This document shows, in pieces, positions 7,817-17,622 of a DNA stretch of 64,000 bases. Made by a program: the position numbers and the translations under genes. The notes beneath the pieces are model-generated. The model made no database searches. It was not told where the DNA came from and saw only the letters and a list, made by a program, of their open reading frames with translations. Positions within the stretch are counted from its first letter, which is position 1, and the number at the start of each line of letters is the position of its first letter. Origin of the DNA: JAIOTG01 sp964644045 (GTDB lineage: Bacteria; Patescibacteriota; Patescibacteriia; Patescibacteriales; JAGXOH01); the NCBI GenBank assembly GCA_964644045.1, contig CAZXUK010000003.1:1-64000 (forward strand), given 5' to 3'.

Positions 7817-9823
7817 ATGCCTTCCAAAAGAAAAAAAGATGATCCTTTTGTGGTAAAACCGGAGAAGCCCAAATACCGGAAATTAAAGGGCTTTTCTTAT
7901 CAGCTGGAATGGACGGAGGATTCTTTTATTTCCGGAGAACAGGACAAAGAATCCATGCGCTTAACTTTTGATTTTGAACGTTTAAAACTAATCGGCGGTT
8001 TTGTTTTTTTGGTTTTGCTCTTGGTCCTGGGCCGAACTTTTTACCTTCAGGTCATAAAAGGAGATTACTATAGCACCATGGCCAAAGGCAACCGCATTAG
8101 GATCAAAGATATAGAGCCCCAAAGGGGAATTATTTATGATAATGAAGGCAAGCCCCTGGTTCGCAATATGGCCAATTTTGTTCTTTATTACAGCCCCGGA
8201 GATATGCCCAAAGAAAAGGAAGACAGGGATCGTTTGATAGAAAAGATCTCGCGTATCTTGGAAGACAAAAAAGTAGAGAAAAAAATGAAAGAAAAAATAA
8301 GAAAAATAAACCTTTATTCCCCCGAGGCCTATCAACCCTTAATAGCTTCGGATAATTTGGTTTATGAGAAGGCCCTGAAGCTTTTTTTGAAAAGCAAGGA
8401 AATGCCAGGCATTATTTTGGCCAATAAAAGCCGGAGAAAATATTTGAATGAATTTTCGATAAACACTCCCGAGGAGGGGGAAATACGAGAGAAAGCCGAA
8501 TCTTTTTCTCATATTTTAGGTTATATCGGCAAAATAAGTCCGGAGGAATTAAAAGGAAAATCGGATAATTATTCTCCGATTGATTATATTGGCAAATCCG
8601 GAGTGGAACATAGCTGGGAAAAGGTTCTCAAGGGAGTAAAGGGCAGAAAAAGAGTGGAAGTTGACGCCCTGGGCAAAGAAAAGAGGGTTATTAGCAAAGA
8701 GCCGGCCGAAAACGGAGCGGATATTTTTTTGAACATAGATGCCGATTTTCAAGTCAAAGCGGAGCGGATACTTAAAAAGCATTTAAAAGAAAAAGAATTA
8801 AATAAAGCTTCTTTAGTTGCCCTTGATCCGCGCAACGGGAGGGTTTTGGCCTTGGTTAGTTTACCCGCTTTTGATAATAATATTTTTTCTCGGGGTTTTT
8901 TTGGAAAGGAATTTGAGGAACTTTTTAGTCGGGAAGACAAATCTTTGTTTAATCGGGCTATAAAAGGAGAATATCCTTCCGGCTCCACGATTAAGCCGGT
9001 CATGGGAGCGGCCGCCTTGCAAGAAGGAATAATCTCGGAGAATACCACTATTAACAGCGTGGGAGGCATTAAAATTAATCAGTGGTTTTTTCCTGATTGG
9101 TTGGCCGGAGGACATGGTCGCACAGATATTCGAAAGGCGATCGCCCAATCCGTTAATACCTTTTTTTATTATATAGGCGGAGGATACAAGGATTTTCAGG
9201 GTTTGGGTCTGGAGAGGATATTGGAATATAATCGTCTTTTCGGATTGGGCGAACTCACCGGCATTGATTTGCCCTCCGAGGGGGACGGTTTTCTGCCCTC
9301 GCGAGAATGGAAAAAAAATAAATTTAATGAATCTTGGTATATAGGAGACACTTATCATCTTTCCATCGGGCAGGGTTTCTTGTTGGTCACTCCTTTGCAG
9401 GTGGCCAACTTTACTTCCGTTTTCGCCAACTACGGCACTTTATATAAACCCGGGATAGTAAAAGCCGTTTCTCCGGCCGGAAAAGAAGAAACAAAAAAGA
9501 TTAGCCCCGAGATCATTAGGCAAGATTTTATAGATGAATATAATTTGGAAGTCATTAGGCAAGGGATGAGACAGACAGTTACTTACGGAAGCGCCCGATC
9601 TCTTAACTCTATGTCTGTTGAGGTGGCGGGAAAGACCGGAACCGCCCAATGGTCCGACAAGAAAGAAAATCACGCTTGGTTCACTTGCTTCGCGCCCTAT
9701 AAGGATCCGGAAATAGTTTTAACTGTTTTGGTTGAAGAAGGTGGAGAAGGGACAGATATTTCCGTACCCATTGCCCGGGAGGTTTTAGAGTATTATTTTG
9801 ACAAAGCGGGTGAGAATAGATAA
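7817..9823 (+). CDS. mrdA: Penicillin-binding protein 2 (elongation-specific transpeptidase)
   Basis: Class B PBP that cross-links peptidoglycan during elongation together with RodA (not in this window). A cytoplasmic tail of about 56 residues is followed by the membrane anchor (about 57-78), the PBP dimer/pedestal domain (about 95-270) and the transpeptidase domain. The three active-site motifs are intact: S390-TIK, S445-V-N and K606-T-G. Length (668) is normal. It begins 4 bp after mreD. The long basic cytoplasmic tail is a little unusual. Confidence 0.95.
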   Translation: MPSKRKKDDPFVVKPEKPKYRKLKGFSYQLEWTEDSFISGEQDKESMRLTFDFERLKLIGGFVFLVLLLVLGRTFYLQVIKGDYYSTMAKGNRIRIKDIEPQRGIIYDNEGKPLVRNMANFVLYYSPGDMPKEKEDRDRLIEKISRILEDKKVEKKMKEKIRKINLYSPEAYQPLIASDNLVYEKALKLFLKSKEMPGIILANKSRRKYLNEFSINTPEEGEIREKAESFSHILGYIGKISPEELKGKSDNYSPIDYIGKSGVEHSWEKVLKGVKGRKRVEVDALGKEKRVISKEPAENGADIFLNIDADFQVKAERILKKHLKEKELNKASLVALDPRNGRVLALVSLPAFDNNIFSRGFFGKEFEELFSREDKSLFNRAIKGEYPSGSTIKPVMGAAALQEGIISENTTINSVGGIKINQWFFPDWLAGGHGRTDIRKAIAQSVNTFFYYIGGGYKDFQGLGLERILEYNRLFGLGELTGIDLPSEGDGFLPSREWKKNKFNESWYIGDTYHLSIGQGFLLVTPLQVANFTSVFANYGTLYKPGIVKAVSPAGKEETKKISPEIIRQDFIDEYNLEVIRQGMRQTVTYGSARSLNSMSVEVAGKTGTAQWSDKKENHAWFTCFAPYKDPEIVLTVLVEEGGEGTDISVPIAREVLEYYFDKAGENR

Positions 9824-9839
9824 GATTACAGTAATCTTA
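9821..9839. repeat. Perfect hairpin overlapping the PBP2 stop codon
   Basis: TAAGATTA (9821-9828) and TAATCTTA (9832-9839) are perfect complements with a 3-base loop, and the first TAA is the PBP2 stop. No T-run follows, so it is not a standard terminator; it may protect the 3' end of the mre operon mRNA. Confidence 0.5.
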
Positions 9840-9865
9840 AATAAAATTAAATATTGTAGATTTAT

Positions 9866-12862
9866 ATGAACGGGAAAAAGGAAAATCAGAAAAGTTTTTT
9901 CTCCCAAAAAGAGGAAAAAGTGGCCGAGTTTTGGGAAGAAAATGATTTATTTGTTCAATCGGTAAAAACTCCGGCCGGACTGGATTCCCCGCGCGGGGAT
10001 TATGTTTTTTATGACGGCCCTCCTTTTATTACCGGCCTTCCTCATTATGCCACTTTGCTTCCCAGTATTGCCAAAGATTTAATTCCCAGATATTGGACCA
10101 TGAAAGGATATAGAGTGGAGCGAGTTTGGGGTTGGGATTGCCATGGTTTGCCCGCCGAGAATAAGGTGGAAAAAAAGCTGGGGTTAAAAAACAAAAAAGA
10201 TATTGAAGAGCTGGGAGTGGAAAAATTCGTGGATGCCTGCCGGGATTATGTAAATGTGGGCTCTGAGCAATGGCAGTGGTATATTAAGCGTATCGGACGC
10301 TGGGTGGATATGGAAAACGCTTACAAAACCATGGATTTGAAGTTTATGGAAAGCGTGATATGGGCCTTTAAAGAGCTTTACGGCCGAGGACATATTTATG
10401 AAGGTTTTCGTACTTCCCTGCATTGCCCGCGTTGCGCCACTCCTTTGTCAAAATTTGAGATAACTATGGACGCCGGTTCTTATAAAGAGGTGGAAGACCA
10501 AGCAATAACCGTAAAATTTAAGTTAAAAGATGATGATGCTTATCTTCTGGCCTGGACTACCACTCCTTGGACTTTGCCCGGAAACATGGCTTTGGCCGTG
10601 GGCGAGGATGTTGATTATTCTTTAGTGGAAGTTAAAAAAGATAAAATTACGGAGAAGTATATACTGGCCACAGACACCATTAATGAAGTGTTTAATAAAG
10701 AGTTGGTGACTGACAACTTGGTGATTGGAGAGGTCATATCCGGCCCACCACAACCAAAAGCCGAGCAAGTTTCTTATAAATTATTGGATAGGTTTAAGGG
10801 TAAGGAGTTGTTAGGTAAAGAATATGAGCCCTTATTTGACTTAGATAATGGGGAAATAAAAGAAAACCAAAACACCTTTAAAATTTATCACGGAGACTTT
10901 GTTTCCACTGACGAAGGAACCGGTATTGTTCATATTGCTCCCAATTTTGGAGAGGATGATTTTAATTTGGGTCAAGCCCAAGGTTTGCCGATGCCCGATT
11001 TAATGGATGAAAACGGAATTTATACCGCCGAGGCGGGTAAGGATTGGCAGGGTCTTTATTTTGCAAAAGCTAATAAAAAGGCCTTGGAGCGTTTGGGCGA
11101 GAAGATCTTGGAGATCAAGAAGCAGAAGCATTCTTATCCTCATTGTTATCGTTGCGGAACCCGCTTGATTTATAAAACTCAGAAAGCTTGGTATTTTAAT
11201 ATCCAAACAATTCGCGAGCAATTAGTTAAAAACAACGAAAATATTAACTGGACCCCCGAACATTTTAAAGAGGGCAGGTTTAGGTATAATTTGGAGAACG
11301 CTCCGGACTGGTCTCTTTCCCGTACTCGTTATTGGGGGTCTCCGATCCCGGTTTGGCGTTGCCGGGATTGCGAGGAGATGAAGATTGTCGGTTCTATTAA
11401 GGAAATTGAGGAGTTAAGCGGAGCAAAGATCACAGATCTTCATAAACCCGCTATAGACGAGGTGGAATTTGAGTGTTCTTGCGGAGGAGTTATGAGGAGA
11501 GTGCCGGAAGTTTTGGATTGTTGGTTTGAGTCCGGTTCTATGCCCTTTGCTCAATTCCACTATCCCTTTGAAAGAAGCAAGGATTGGTCCCGTCTTTTTC
11601 CGGCTGATTTTATTATTGAATATACCGGCCAGCTCAGGGGTTGGTTTTATTATCTGCATGTGCTTTCCAATGCCTTATTTGACTCTCCGGGATTTAAGAA
11701 TGTTATTGTTACCGGCGTTCTTTCCGGAACCGACGGACGGAAAATGAGTAAATCTTATGGTAACTATCCCGACCCTAAAGACACTTTGGATAAATACGGA
11801 AGCGATGCCTTAAGAATGTATTTTGCGGGTAGTCCGATTATGGTGGGTGGAGATATGAATTTGAGCGAGAGGGATCTGGAGGATTGCCTGCGCAAAAATA
11901 TAATTCTTCTGCGCAATGTTTTGAAGTTTTATAATTTATTCGCCGGAGAAGGAGAAGAAAAAAATTTAAAGGAAATCAAAGAACCCCAAAGTGAAAATAT
12001 TTTGGACAAATGGATACTTTCCCGCCTTAACCAATTAATTACCCTGGTTGCCCAAAATTTGGAGGATTATGATCTCCCGGCCGCTTCTCGGCCCATAACC
12101 GTTTTTATTAATGATTTATCCACTTGGTATCTAAGAAGGTCCAGAGAAAGGTTTAAATCAGCCTCTCAAGAAGATTTGGAGGATAGAACTTTGGCCTTGC
12201 AAACTACCGGCTATATTCTTTTGGAGTTGTCCAAGGTTATAGCTCCTTTTATGCCTTTTTTGGCCGAAGAGTTGTGGCAAGAGGTGAGCGGAAATAATTT
12301 TAAATCCGGACAAAAATCCGTTCACCTGCGGGCTTATCCCGAGGGAGGCAAGGTTGAGGAGGAAATTATAGAAGAAATGGAAAAGGTCAGGGAAGTAGTA
12401 GAATTGGGCTTGTCCAAAAGAGATGAGGCCGGGATTAAAGTTAGACAACCCTTGTCCGGGGTTAAAATAGAAAATCAAGAAGTAGGAGAGGACTATATTG
12501 ATTTAATTAAAGAAGAGTTAAATGTAAAGAAAGTGAGGAGCAAAAAAAGCAAGGGAGAGCTAAAGGTTGAATTGGACACTACGATAACTCCGGAATTAAA
12601 GTTGGAAGGACTAAAAAGGGAAATTGTCAGATTGATCAATGCCCGGAGAAAAAAGCAAGGGCTGACCTTAAAAGATAGTATTGATGTTTATTGGCAAAGC
12701 CAAGATACGGAAATTAAAAAAGTTTTAGAAAAACACGAAAAAGAAATTTTAGAGGACACCTTGGCCGTTAATTTGATTTTTGGTTCTCCCGAAGAAGGGG
12801 AGGTGAAAAAAGTAAAAGTAAACGATAAGGAAATGGATTTGGCAATTTTAAAGTCAAATTAG
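9866..12862 (+). CDS. ileS: Isoleucyl-tRNA synthetase, eukaryotic/archaeal-like type 2
   Basis: Charges tRNA-Ile. Class I synthetase of 998 residues with the type 2 (mupirocin-insensitive-like) sequence style: GLPHYATLLPS near residue 57, WGWDCHGLPAE at about 92-102 and DGRKMSKSYGN around K626-S630. The CP1 editing domain is at about 190-440 (TTPWTLPGN; GTGIVHIAP) and the anticodon-binding region is C-terminal. The HIGH signature reads H60-Y61-A62-T63, so the usual glycine and second histidine are replaced, a departure worth noting. It is followed 10 bp later by the PP-loop gene, suggesting co-transcription. Confidence 0.96.
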   Translation: MNGKKENQKSFFSQKEEKVAEFWEENDLFVQSVKTPAGLDSPRGDYVFYDGPPFITGLPHYATLLPSIAKDLIPRYWTMKGYRVERVWGWDCHGLPAENKVEKKLGLKNKKDIEELGVEKFVDACRDYVNVGSEQWQWYIKRIGRWVDMENAYKTMDLKFMESVIWAFKELYGRGHIYEGFRTSLHCPRCATPLSKFEITMDAGSYKEVEDQAITVKFKLKDDDAYLLAWTTTPWTLPGNMALAVGEDVDYSLVEVKKDKITEKYILATDTINEVFNKELVTDNLVIGEVISGPPQPKAEQVSYKLLDRFKGKELLGKEYEPLFDLDNGEIKENQNTFKIYHGDFVSTDEGTGIVHIAPNFGEDDFNLGQAQGLPMPDLMDENGIYTAEAGKDWQGLYFAKANKKALERLGEKILEIKKQKHSYPHCYRCGTRLIYKTQKAWYFNIQTIREQLVKNNENINWTPEHFKEGRFRYNLENAPDWSLSRTRYWGSPIPVWRCRDCEEMKIVGSIKEIEELSGAKITDLHKPAIDEVEFECSCGGVMRRVPEVLDCWFESGSMPFAQFHYPFERSKDWSRLFPADFIIEYTGQLRGWFYYLHVLSNALFDSPGFKNVIVTGVLSGTDGRKMSKSYGNYPDPKDTLDKYGSDALRMYFAGSPIMVGGDMNLSERDLEDCLRKNIILLRNVLKFYNLFAGEGEEKNLKEIKEPQSENILDKWILSRLNQLITLVAQNLEDYDLPAASRPITVFINDLSTWYLRRSRERFKSASQEDLEDRTLALQTTGYILLELSKVIAPFMPFLAEELWQEVSGNNFKSGQKSVHLRAYPEGGKVEEEIIEEMEKVREVVELGLSKRDEAGIKVRQPLSGVKIENQEVGEDYIDLIKEELNVKKVRSKKSKGELKVELDTTITPELKLEGLKREIVRLINARRKKQGLTLKDSIDVYWQSQDTEIKKVLEKHEKEILEDTLAVNLIFGSPEEGEVKKVKVNDKEMDLAILKSN

Positions 12863-12872
12863 AATTTTAAAT

Positions 12873-13943
12873 ATGACCGAAGCAAAAATTAGGGCCTTGC
12901 TTCTTTTCTCCGGCGGCTTGGATTCTCTTTTGGCCGCTGAGATTTTGCGAGAACAAAATGTGGAAGTGGAAGGTATTTGTTTTACCAGTAATTTTTTTAC
13001 TTGCGCAAAGGCGGAGGAAGAGGCTCGCAAAATCGGAATAAAGTTGCATACAGTTAATATTAGTAAGCAGATTTTGGATTTGGTGAAAAAACCGCCACAC
13101 GGCCACGGTAAAAATCTCAACCCCTGTATTGATTGTCACGGTTTAATGATTAAGACGGCCGGGGAATTTTTAAAGGGCAAGAAAAACAAACAGGGCTTTG
13201 ATTTTCTGGCCAGTGGCGAGGTTTTGGGGCAAAGGCCTTTTTCTCAAAATTCTCAAACTTTGAGAACGGTTAGTAAAATCGGTAAAGTTTCGATTTTAAG
13301 GCCTTTAACCGCCAAAAATTTGGACCCTACCGAGATGGAGGAGAAAGGTTTGGTAGAAAGAGAAAAATTGGGTAAAATTTCCGGGAGAGGCAGAGAAGAA
13401 CAAATTAAATGGGCTCAAAACTTGGGTATTAAGAATTATCCCTCTCCGGCCGGGGGTTGCCTCTTGACAGATGGACAGTTTTGCCTAAGATTGAAGGAAA
13501 TGATTGATAATTGGCCCGGGTGCTCTGTTGAGGACGCGGAGCTTTTGAAATTCGGTCGTATTTTTTGGATGAGACAGAAGAAAAATAAAATTTTAGTGGT
13601 GGTGGGAAGGGATAAAGAGGATAATAAAAATTTGGAAAAATTGGCCAAAAGAGGGGATATTGTGTTAGAATTAAAGAAAGAAACCGGCCCCTTAACCTTG
13701 ATCAGAGGACTTTCCAGTTTTCCCGTCTTTGTTTGGAGGTCTATTTCCCGCCCTTTTAGTGATTATATTTGTTCCGATTTTATTCAAAAAATACCCAAAA
13801 ATTTAAAAAAGGAAGATTTGAAGCTGGAAGAGGACAAGACCGAGAAAAATATTATTGAAGGAGCGGGAATTTTAACCGGCTGGTATTCACCCAAAGTAAG
13901 AGGAAAAGAAGTTACCTTGGAAGTAAAAAAAACAAATAATTAA
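12873..13943 (+). CDS. PP-loop ATPase related to ThiI/MnmA tRNA thiolases
   Basis: The N-terminal ATP pyrophosphatase signature SGGLDS is at residues 13-18. Cysteines in NPCIDCH (about 86-92) and the PSPAGGCLLTD segment (about 190-200) match the group annotated as tRNA 4-thiouridine synthase-like proteins lacking THUMP domains. Such enzymes adenylate a tRNA base and replace oxygen by sulfur, so a tRNA-thiolation role is the best guess, but substrate and sulfur donor cannot be told from the sequence. The C-terminal 140 residues, after about 215, resemble the extension found in this subgroup. Its position 10 bp after ileS fits a tRNA-related function. Confidence 0.8.
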   Translation: MTEAKIRALLLFSGGLDSLLAAEILREQNVEVEGICFTSNFFTCAKAEEEARKIGIKLHTVNISKQILDLVKKPPHGHGKNLNPCIDCHGLMIKTAGEFLKGKKNKQGFDFLASGEVLGQRPFSQNSQTLRTVSKIGKVSILRPLTAKNLDPTEMEEKGLVEREKLGKISGRGREEQIKWAQNLGIKNYPSPAGGCLLTDGQFCLRLKEMIDNWPGCSVEDAELLKFGRIFWMRQKKNKILVVVGRDKEDNKNLEKLAKRGDIVLELKKETGPLTLIRGLSSFPVFVWRSISRPFSDYICSDFIQKIPKNLKKEDLKLEEDKTEKNIIEGAGILTGWYSPKVRGKEVTLEVKKTNN

Positions 13944-13999
13944 TAATTAAAATATTCCGTCTTAATCTTTACAGATTTTTTTGCGGAATAAACGGTCTT

Positions 14000-14566
14000 A
14001 TGAATACCACTATCTGGATAGTAATCGGGATAATCGCGGTCGTTGCCCTGGCCCTTATCTTTGTTTACAATTCCTTAATTAAATTAAGAAATCGGGTTCA
14101 GGAGGCATGGAGCGACATTGATGTTCAGCTTAAAAGGAGGTATGACCTGATCCCCAACCTCATTAATACAGTTAAGGGCTATGCCTCTCATGAAAAAGAA
14201 ACTTTTGAAAAGGTAACCCAAGCCCGCAATCAGGCAATGCAATCCCAGCAAGGCGGAAGCAGCGCCGAATCCCAAGCTCAAGCCGAGAACGCTCTTTCCA
14301 GCACTTTGAAGTCCTTGTTTGCCGTGGCTGAAAATTATCCGGACCTAAAAGCCAGTCAGAATTTTCAAGAGTTGCAAAGAGAATTGTCTGATACGGAAAA
14401 CAAAATTCAGGCGGCTCGCAGGTTTTACAACAATAATGTATTACAGTTCAACACTAAGATTCAAACTTTTCCCGTTAATTTGATCGCCGGGGCCTTTAAT
14501 TTTAAGAAAAAAGATTTTTTTGAAATTGAAGAAGAACAAAAAGAGAATGTGGAAGTGAAGTTTTAA
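14000..14566 (+). CDS. lemA: LemA family membrane protein
   Basis: LemA proteins have one N-terminal membrane helix and an extracytoplasmic alpha-helical bundle; their biochemical role is unsettled. Here the helix is residues 4-24, followed by the family signature VQEAWSDIDVQLKRRYDLIPNL (about 34-55), the helical body and FYNNNVLQFNTKIQTFPVNLI near the C-terminus. Length (188) is typical. lemA often neighbours htpX; here htpX is the last gene of the same five-gene run. Confidence 0.95.
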   Translation: MNTTIWIVIGIIAVVALALIFVYNSLIKLRNRVQEAWSDIDVQLKRRYDLIPNLINTVKGYASHEKETFEKVTQARNQAMQSQQGGSSAESQAQAENALSSTLKSLFAVAENYPDLKASQNFQELQRELSDTENKIQAARRFYNNNVLQFNTKIQTFPVNLIAGAFNFKKKDFFEIEEEQKENVEVKF

Positions 14567-14586
14567 TTTGATTTAAATATGTTTTT

Positions 14587-16482
14587 ATGACCGAAAAGGA
14601 GCATAAAGCTTTAGAGGAAATAAGGGTTTCCTTAAATAAACTTTCTCGAAAAATTGATAAGCAAGAAGAAAGAATCAATCGCTTGGAGAAAGAAAACAAA
14701 ATGTTCCGCCAAGGCCCGGAATTTCCCGAGGATAAATTAGAGACACGGGCCGAAAGCCGAGAAAAGGAGAAAAAAAAGAAAAGAGAAGGAAAAGAAGTTA
14801 AAGAAAAGATTGATTGGGAGGAAAAGTTGGGCGGTCAGTGGTTTGCCAAGATCGGGATCGCGATTTTGATCATCGGAATCGCCCTTTTTTTGAAATATGC
14901 TTTTGATAATAATTGGATCGGCGAGACCGGACGGGTGGTTATCGGACTTATTGTCGGCTTGGGCCTTTTGGTTTGGGGAGAGAAGATTATTAAGAAATTT
15001 TTTCTTTATGGCCAGATTATATCCGGAGGAGGTCTGGTGATTTTATATCTTTCTGTTTTTGTGGCTTTTAATTTTTATGAATTAATTTCCGCCAGTTGGG
15101 CTTTTCCGGCCATGATCATAGTTACTGCCTTGGGAGTGATTTTGAGTTTGAGATATAATGCTTTGTCTTTATTATCGGTGGTAATAATCGGCGGTTTTGC
15201 CACTCCTTTTCTCGTTTCCACCGGAGAAAATCAACAGGTGATTTTATTCTCTTATGTTCTGCTTTTGAATTTAGCTGTTTTAATCGTTTCCGTTTTTAAA
15301 AGGTGGCACTTGGTTAATCTTCTGGCTTTTTTGGGAACCATTATCACTTCTTGGGTTTGGTTGCTTAAGTTTTATAACCAAGAGCAATTATTGTCCACTA
15401 TTTTGTTTTTTACTTTGCTTTTCTTGGTTTATTCTTTGTCTTCTTTGATTTATAATTTAATAAATCGGGAGAAATCAACCGGAGTAGAACAAATTTTAAC
15501 TTTACTTACAGCTTTTTTCTATTTCGGCGCCTTTTATTGGTTGTTGGAGAAAGATTTTTATAGTTTTTTGAGTTTTTTTGCAGTTATTTTGGGAGTTTAT
15601 TATTTTCTTTGGGCTTATTTTGTACGCCAATTTACGCCTGAAGATAAAAATTTATATCATTTTCTGGCCTTTTTAACTATTGGTTTTATAACTTTATCCG
15701 TTCCTATTGAGTTTAAAAAATATACAATTGCCATAGTTTGGGCGGTAGAGGCGGTTTTGTTAATCGGACTGGCTTATAAAACCCGGGAAAAGGCGGTTTA
15801 TGTTTTGGGAATCGCGGTAAGCGGCTTAGCTGTGGTCAGAGTTCTTTTTTGGGACGCAGATCTCAGACTGCCCGACCAGACCCCGGCTTTTTTTAATAAA
15901 AGATTTATTTCTTTTTTGGCAGTAGTTGCCTCTTTGTATTTAATTGCTTGGCTTTCCCGGAAAATTAAAGATTTTTGGCAGGAAGCAGGTGTTTTGCCTG
16001 TGGGCAAGATGATTTTAGTCTTTATAATTTTGGCCAATTTTTTAACTCTTTTTACCGGAAGCCAGGAAATAATTAATTATCACGAGAATAAAATAAAAGA
16101 TTTGATTCGGGAACGCAAGGAAATTTCTGCTAAGCAGGAAAGGAAATTGGAAAAGTCTATACCCGTCTCTGAAACCCGGGAGTATAAATTAAACGTGAAA
16201 AAACAAAGAAATATAAAATACCAGAAAAGCATTAGTTTGTCTGTTTTTTGGATGATTTATGCGCTTATACTTTTGGTTATCGGATTTGTTCGCAAGTATA
16301 GATTTGTCAGAGTGGGAGGGCTGGTTTTGCTGGTATTATCCATCTTAAAACTTTTTTTTGCGGATTTATGGCACCTGGGAAGCTTGTATAGAATAGTATC
16401 TTCCTTATCCTTGGGGATTGTATTGCTTATTATTTCTTTTGCTTATCAGAAATACAAGGATAAATTAAAAGAAATTATTTAA
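14587..16482 (+). CDS. DUF2339 multi-pass membrane protein
   Basis: A 631-residue polytopic protein. The N-terminal 85 residues are a charged coiled coil; next comes the DUF2339 hallmark, an amphipathic WEEKLGGQWFAKIGIAILIIG-like segment at about 78-100, and then around 14-18 hydrophobic helices. DUF2339 proteins have no established activity. Genes for DUF2339 and DUF3999 are frequent neighbours in other bacteria, and a DUF3999 gene lies two genes downstream here. It is probably an envelope-maintenance or export component; that is inference only. Confidence 0.88.
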   Translation: MTEKEHKALEEIRVSLNKLSRKIDKQEERINRLEKENKMFRQGPEFPEDKLETRAESREKEKKKKREGKEVKEKIDWEEKLGGQWFAKIGIAILIIGIALFLKYAFDNNWIGETGRVVIGLIVGLGLLVWGEKIIKKFFLYGQIISGGGLVILYLSVFVAFNFYELISASWAFPAMIIVTALGVILSLRYNALSLLSVVIIGGFATPFLVSTGENQQVILFSYVLLLNLAVLIVSVFKRWHLVNLLAFLGTIITSWVWLLKFYNQEQLLSTILFFTLLFLVYSLSSLIYNLINREKSTGVEQILTLLTAFFYFGAFYWLLEKDFYSFLSFFAVILGVYYFLWAYFVRQFTPEDKNLYHFLAFLTIGFITLSVPIEFKKYTIAIVWAVEAVLLIGLAYKTREKAVYVLGIAVSGLAVVRVLFWDADLRLPDQTPAFFNKRFISFLAVVASLYLIAWLSRKIKDFWQEAGVLPVGKMILVFIILANFLTLFTGSQEIINYHENKIKDLIRERKEISAKQERKLEKSIPVSETREYKLNVKKQRNIKYQKSISLSVFWMIYALILLVIGFVRKYRFVRVGGLVLLVLSILKLFFADLWHLGSLYRIVSSLSLGIVLLIISFAYQKYKDKLKEII

Positions 16483-16494
16483 ATTATTATTTTT

Positions 16495-17619
16495 ATGACT
16501 GAGAAAAAGATGGAGTCCGGTCTTTCGCCGGGAGAGGGGGAGGATTTAGAAAAGTTGAATAAGGAAAAGAAGCGGAACAAGGAAAAATTTGAAAAAAATT
16601 TTTTGGGATTTTTAAATCATGCAGAGGGAGATTTGGACAGAGAAATATTGGCGGAATCTTTGATCGGTTGCGACAGCCCGCAAGCCCATGAGTTAAGAGA
16701 TAAGCTTTTGGCCGGGGGCGTGAATATGAATATTTTGGCGGAATCTTTGATCGGTTGCGACAGCCCGCAAGCCCATGAGTTAAGAGATAAGCTTTTGTCC
16801 GAGGGCGTGGATGTAAGTACTGTGGCAAGATCTTTGGCCGGTTGCGACTCGGCCCGAGCCCATGATCTAAGAGGAAGAATTTTAAAAGAAGGAGTGGAGG
16901 AGAGCGTTTTATTGGAAGGTTTGGCCGGTTGCGACTCGGAAGTAGCTTATAATTTTCGAAAAAAACTTTTAAAATCCGGATCCGATGAAAATTGGGCGGC
17001 TTACAGTTTGCTGGCTTGTGATTCCGACCATGCCCATAATCTCAGAAAAGATTTAGATAAAAATAACAAGATTGATAAAAATTTTTTGGCCCAGAGTTTG
17101 GCCGGCTGTGATTCGGAAAAAGCGCGCAAAACAAGAAAAGATCTTTGGGAAAAGGGAGAAGTGGGGGCAAGCTATATAGCCCAAAGTTTAATCGGTTGTG
17201 ATTCCGAATCAGCCCATGATTTAAGAGAAGAACTTTGGAAGGCCGGAGCAAATGAGGACTGGTTGATTTACAGTTTGGCCGGTTGCGATTCTCTTCGCGC
17301 CCATAAAATGAGGCAAGAGATACTGGATAGGAACGGCTTGGCTGATTATGATTCCGAGGAGGCGCGGATATCCCAAGAAAAATTTATAACCCAAGCTTTG
17401 AAAGGAAAAAAAGGAGAGCGAGGGCAAAAGGATGAAGAGAATAATTTGATTGAAGGGATGGATAAGGAGTTTTTAGCCCAGAGTCTGGCCGGTTGTGATT
17501 TTTTCGGCAAGGCCTATAATTTTAGAAAAAGATTAGGCAATAATAATTTAAGAGCTCTGAGTTTTAACGGAGATTATTTTACTTCCGTGGCTTGGCGAAA
17601 GGCTCGGGGCTGGCTTTAA
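16495..17619 (+). CDS. Uncharacterised protein with nine 29-residue GCDS repeats
   Basis: No known family was recognised. After a charged head (1-50) come about nine tandem repeats of 29-30 residues with consensus xLAxSLAGCDSxxAHxLR and then a lysine-rich helix ending in G plus acidic residues. Repeats begin near residues 51, 80, 109, 138, 167, 197, 227, 256 and about 325; the cysteine is present in every one. The eighth is followed by a degenerate, insert-bearing segment (about 280-322). No signal peptide or membrane helix is seen, so it is probably cytoplasmic. Each repeat looks like two short helices, suggesting a solenoid for protein binding. Repeats 1 and 2 share 63 identical bases (16648-16710, 16735-16797), a recent duplication. 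It starts 12 bp after the DUF2339 gene. Confidence 0.85.
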   Translation: MTEKKMESGLSPGEGEDLEKLNKEKKRNKEKFEKNFLGFLNHAEGDLDREILAESLIGCDSPQAHELRDKLLAGGVNMNILAESLIGCDSPQAHELRDKLLSEGVDVSTVARSLAGCDSARAHDLRGRILKEGVEESVLLEGLAGCDSEVAYNFRKKLLKSGSDENWAAYSLLACDSDHAHNLRKDLDKNNKIDKNFLAQSLAGCDSEKARKTRKDLWEKGEVGASYIAQSLIGCDSESAHDLREELWKAGANEDWLIYSLAGCDSLRAHKMRQEILDRNGLADYDSEEARISQEKFITQALKGKKGERGQKDEENNLIEGMDKEFLAQSLAGCDFFGKAYNFRKRLGNNNLRALSFNGDYFTSVAWRKARGWL

Positions 17620-17622
17620 AAT

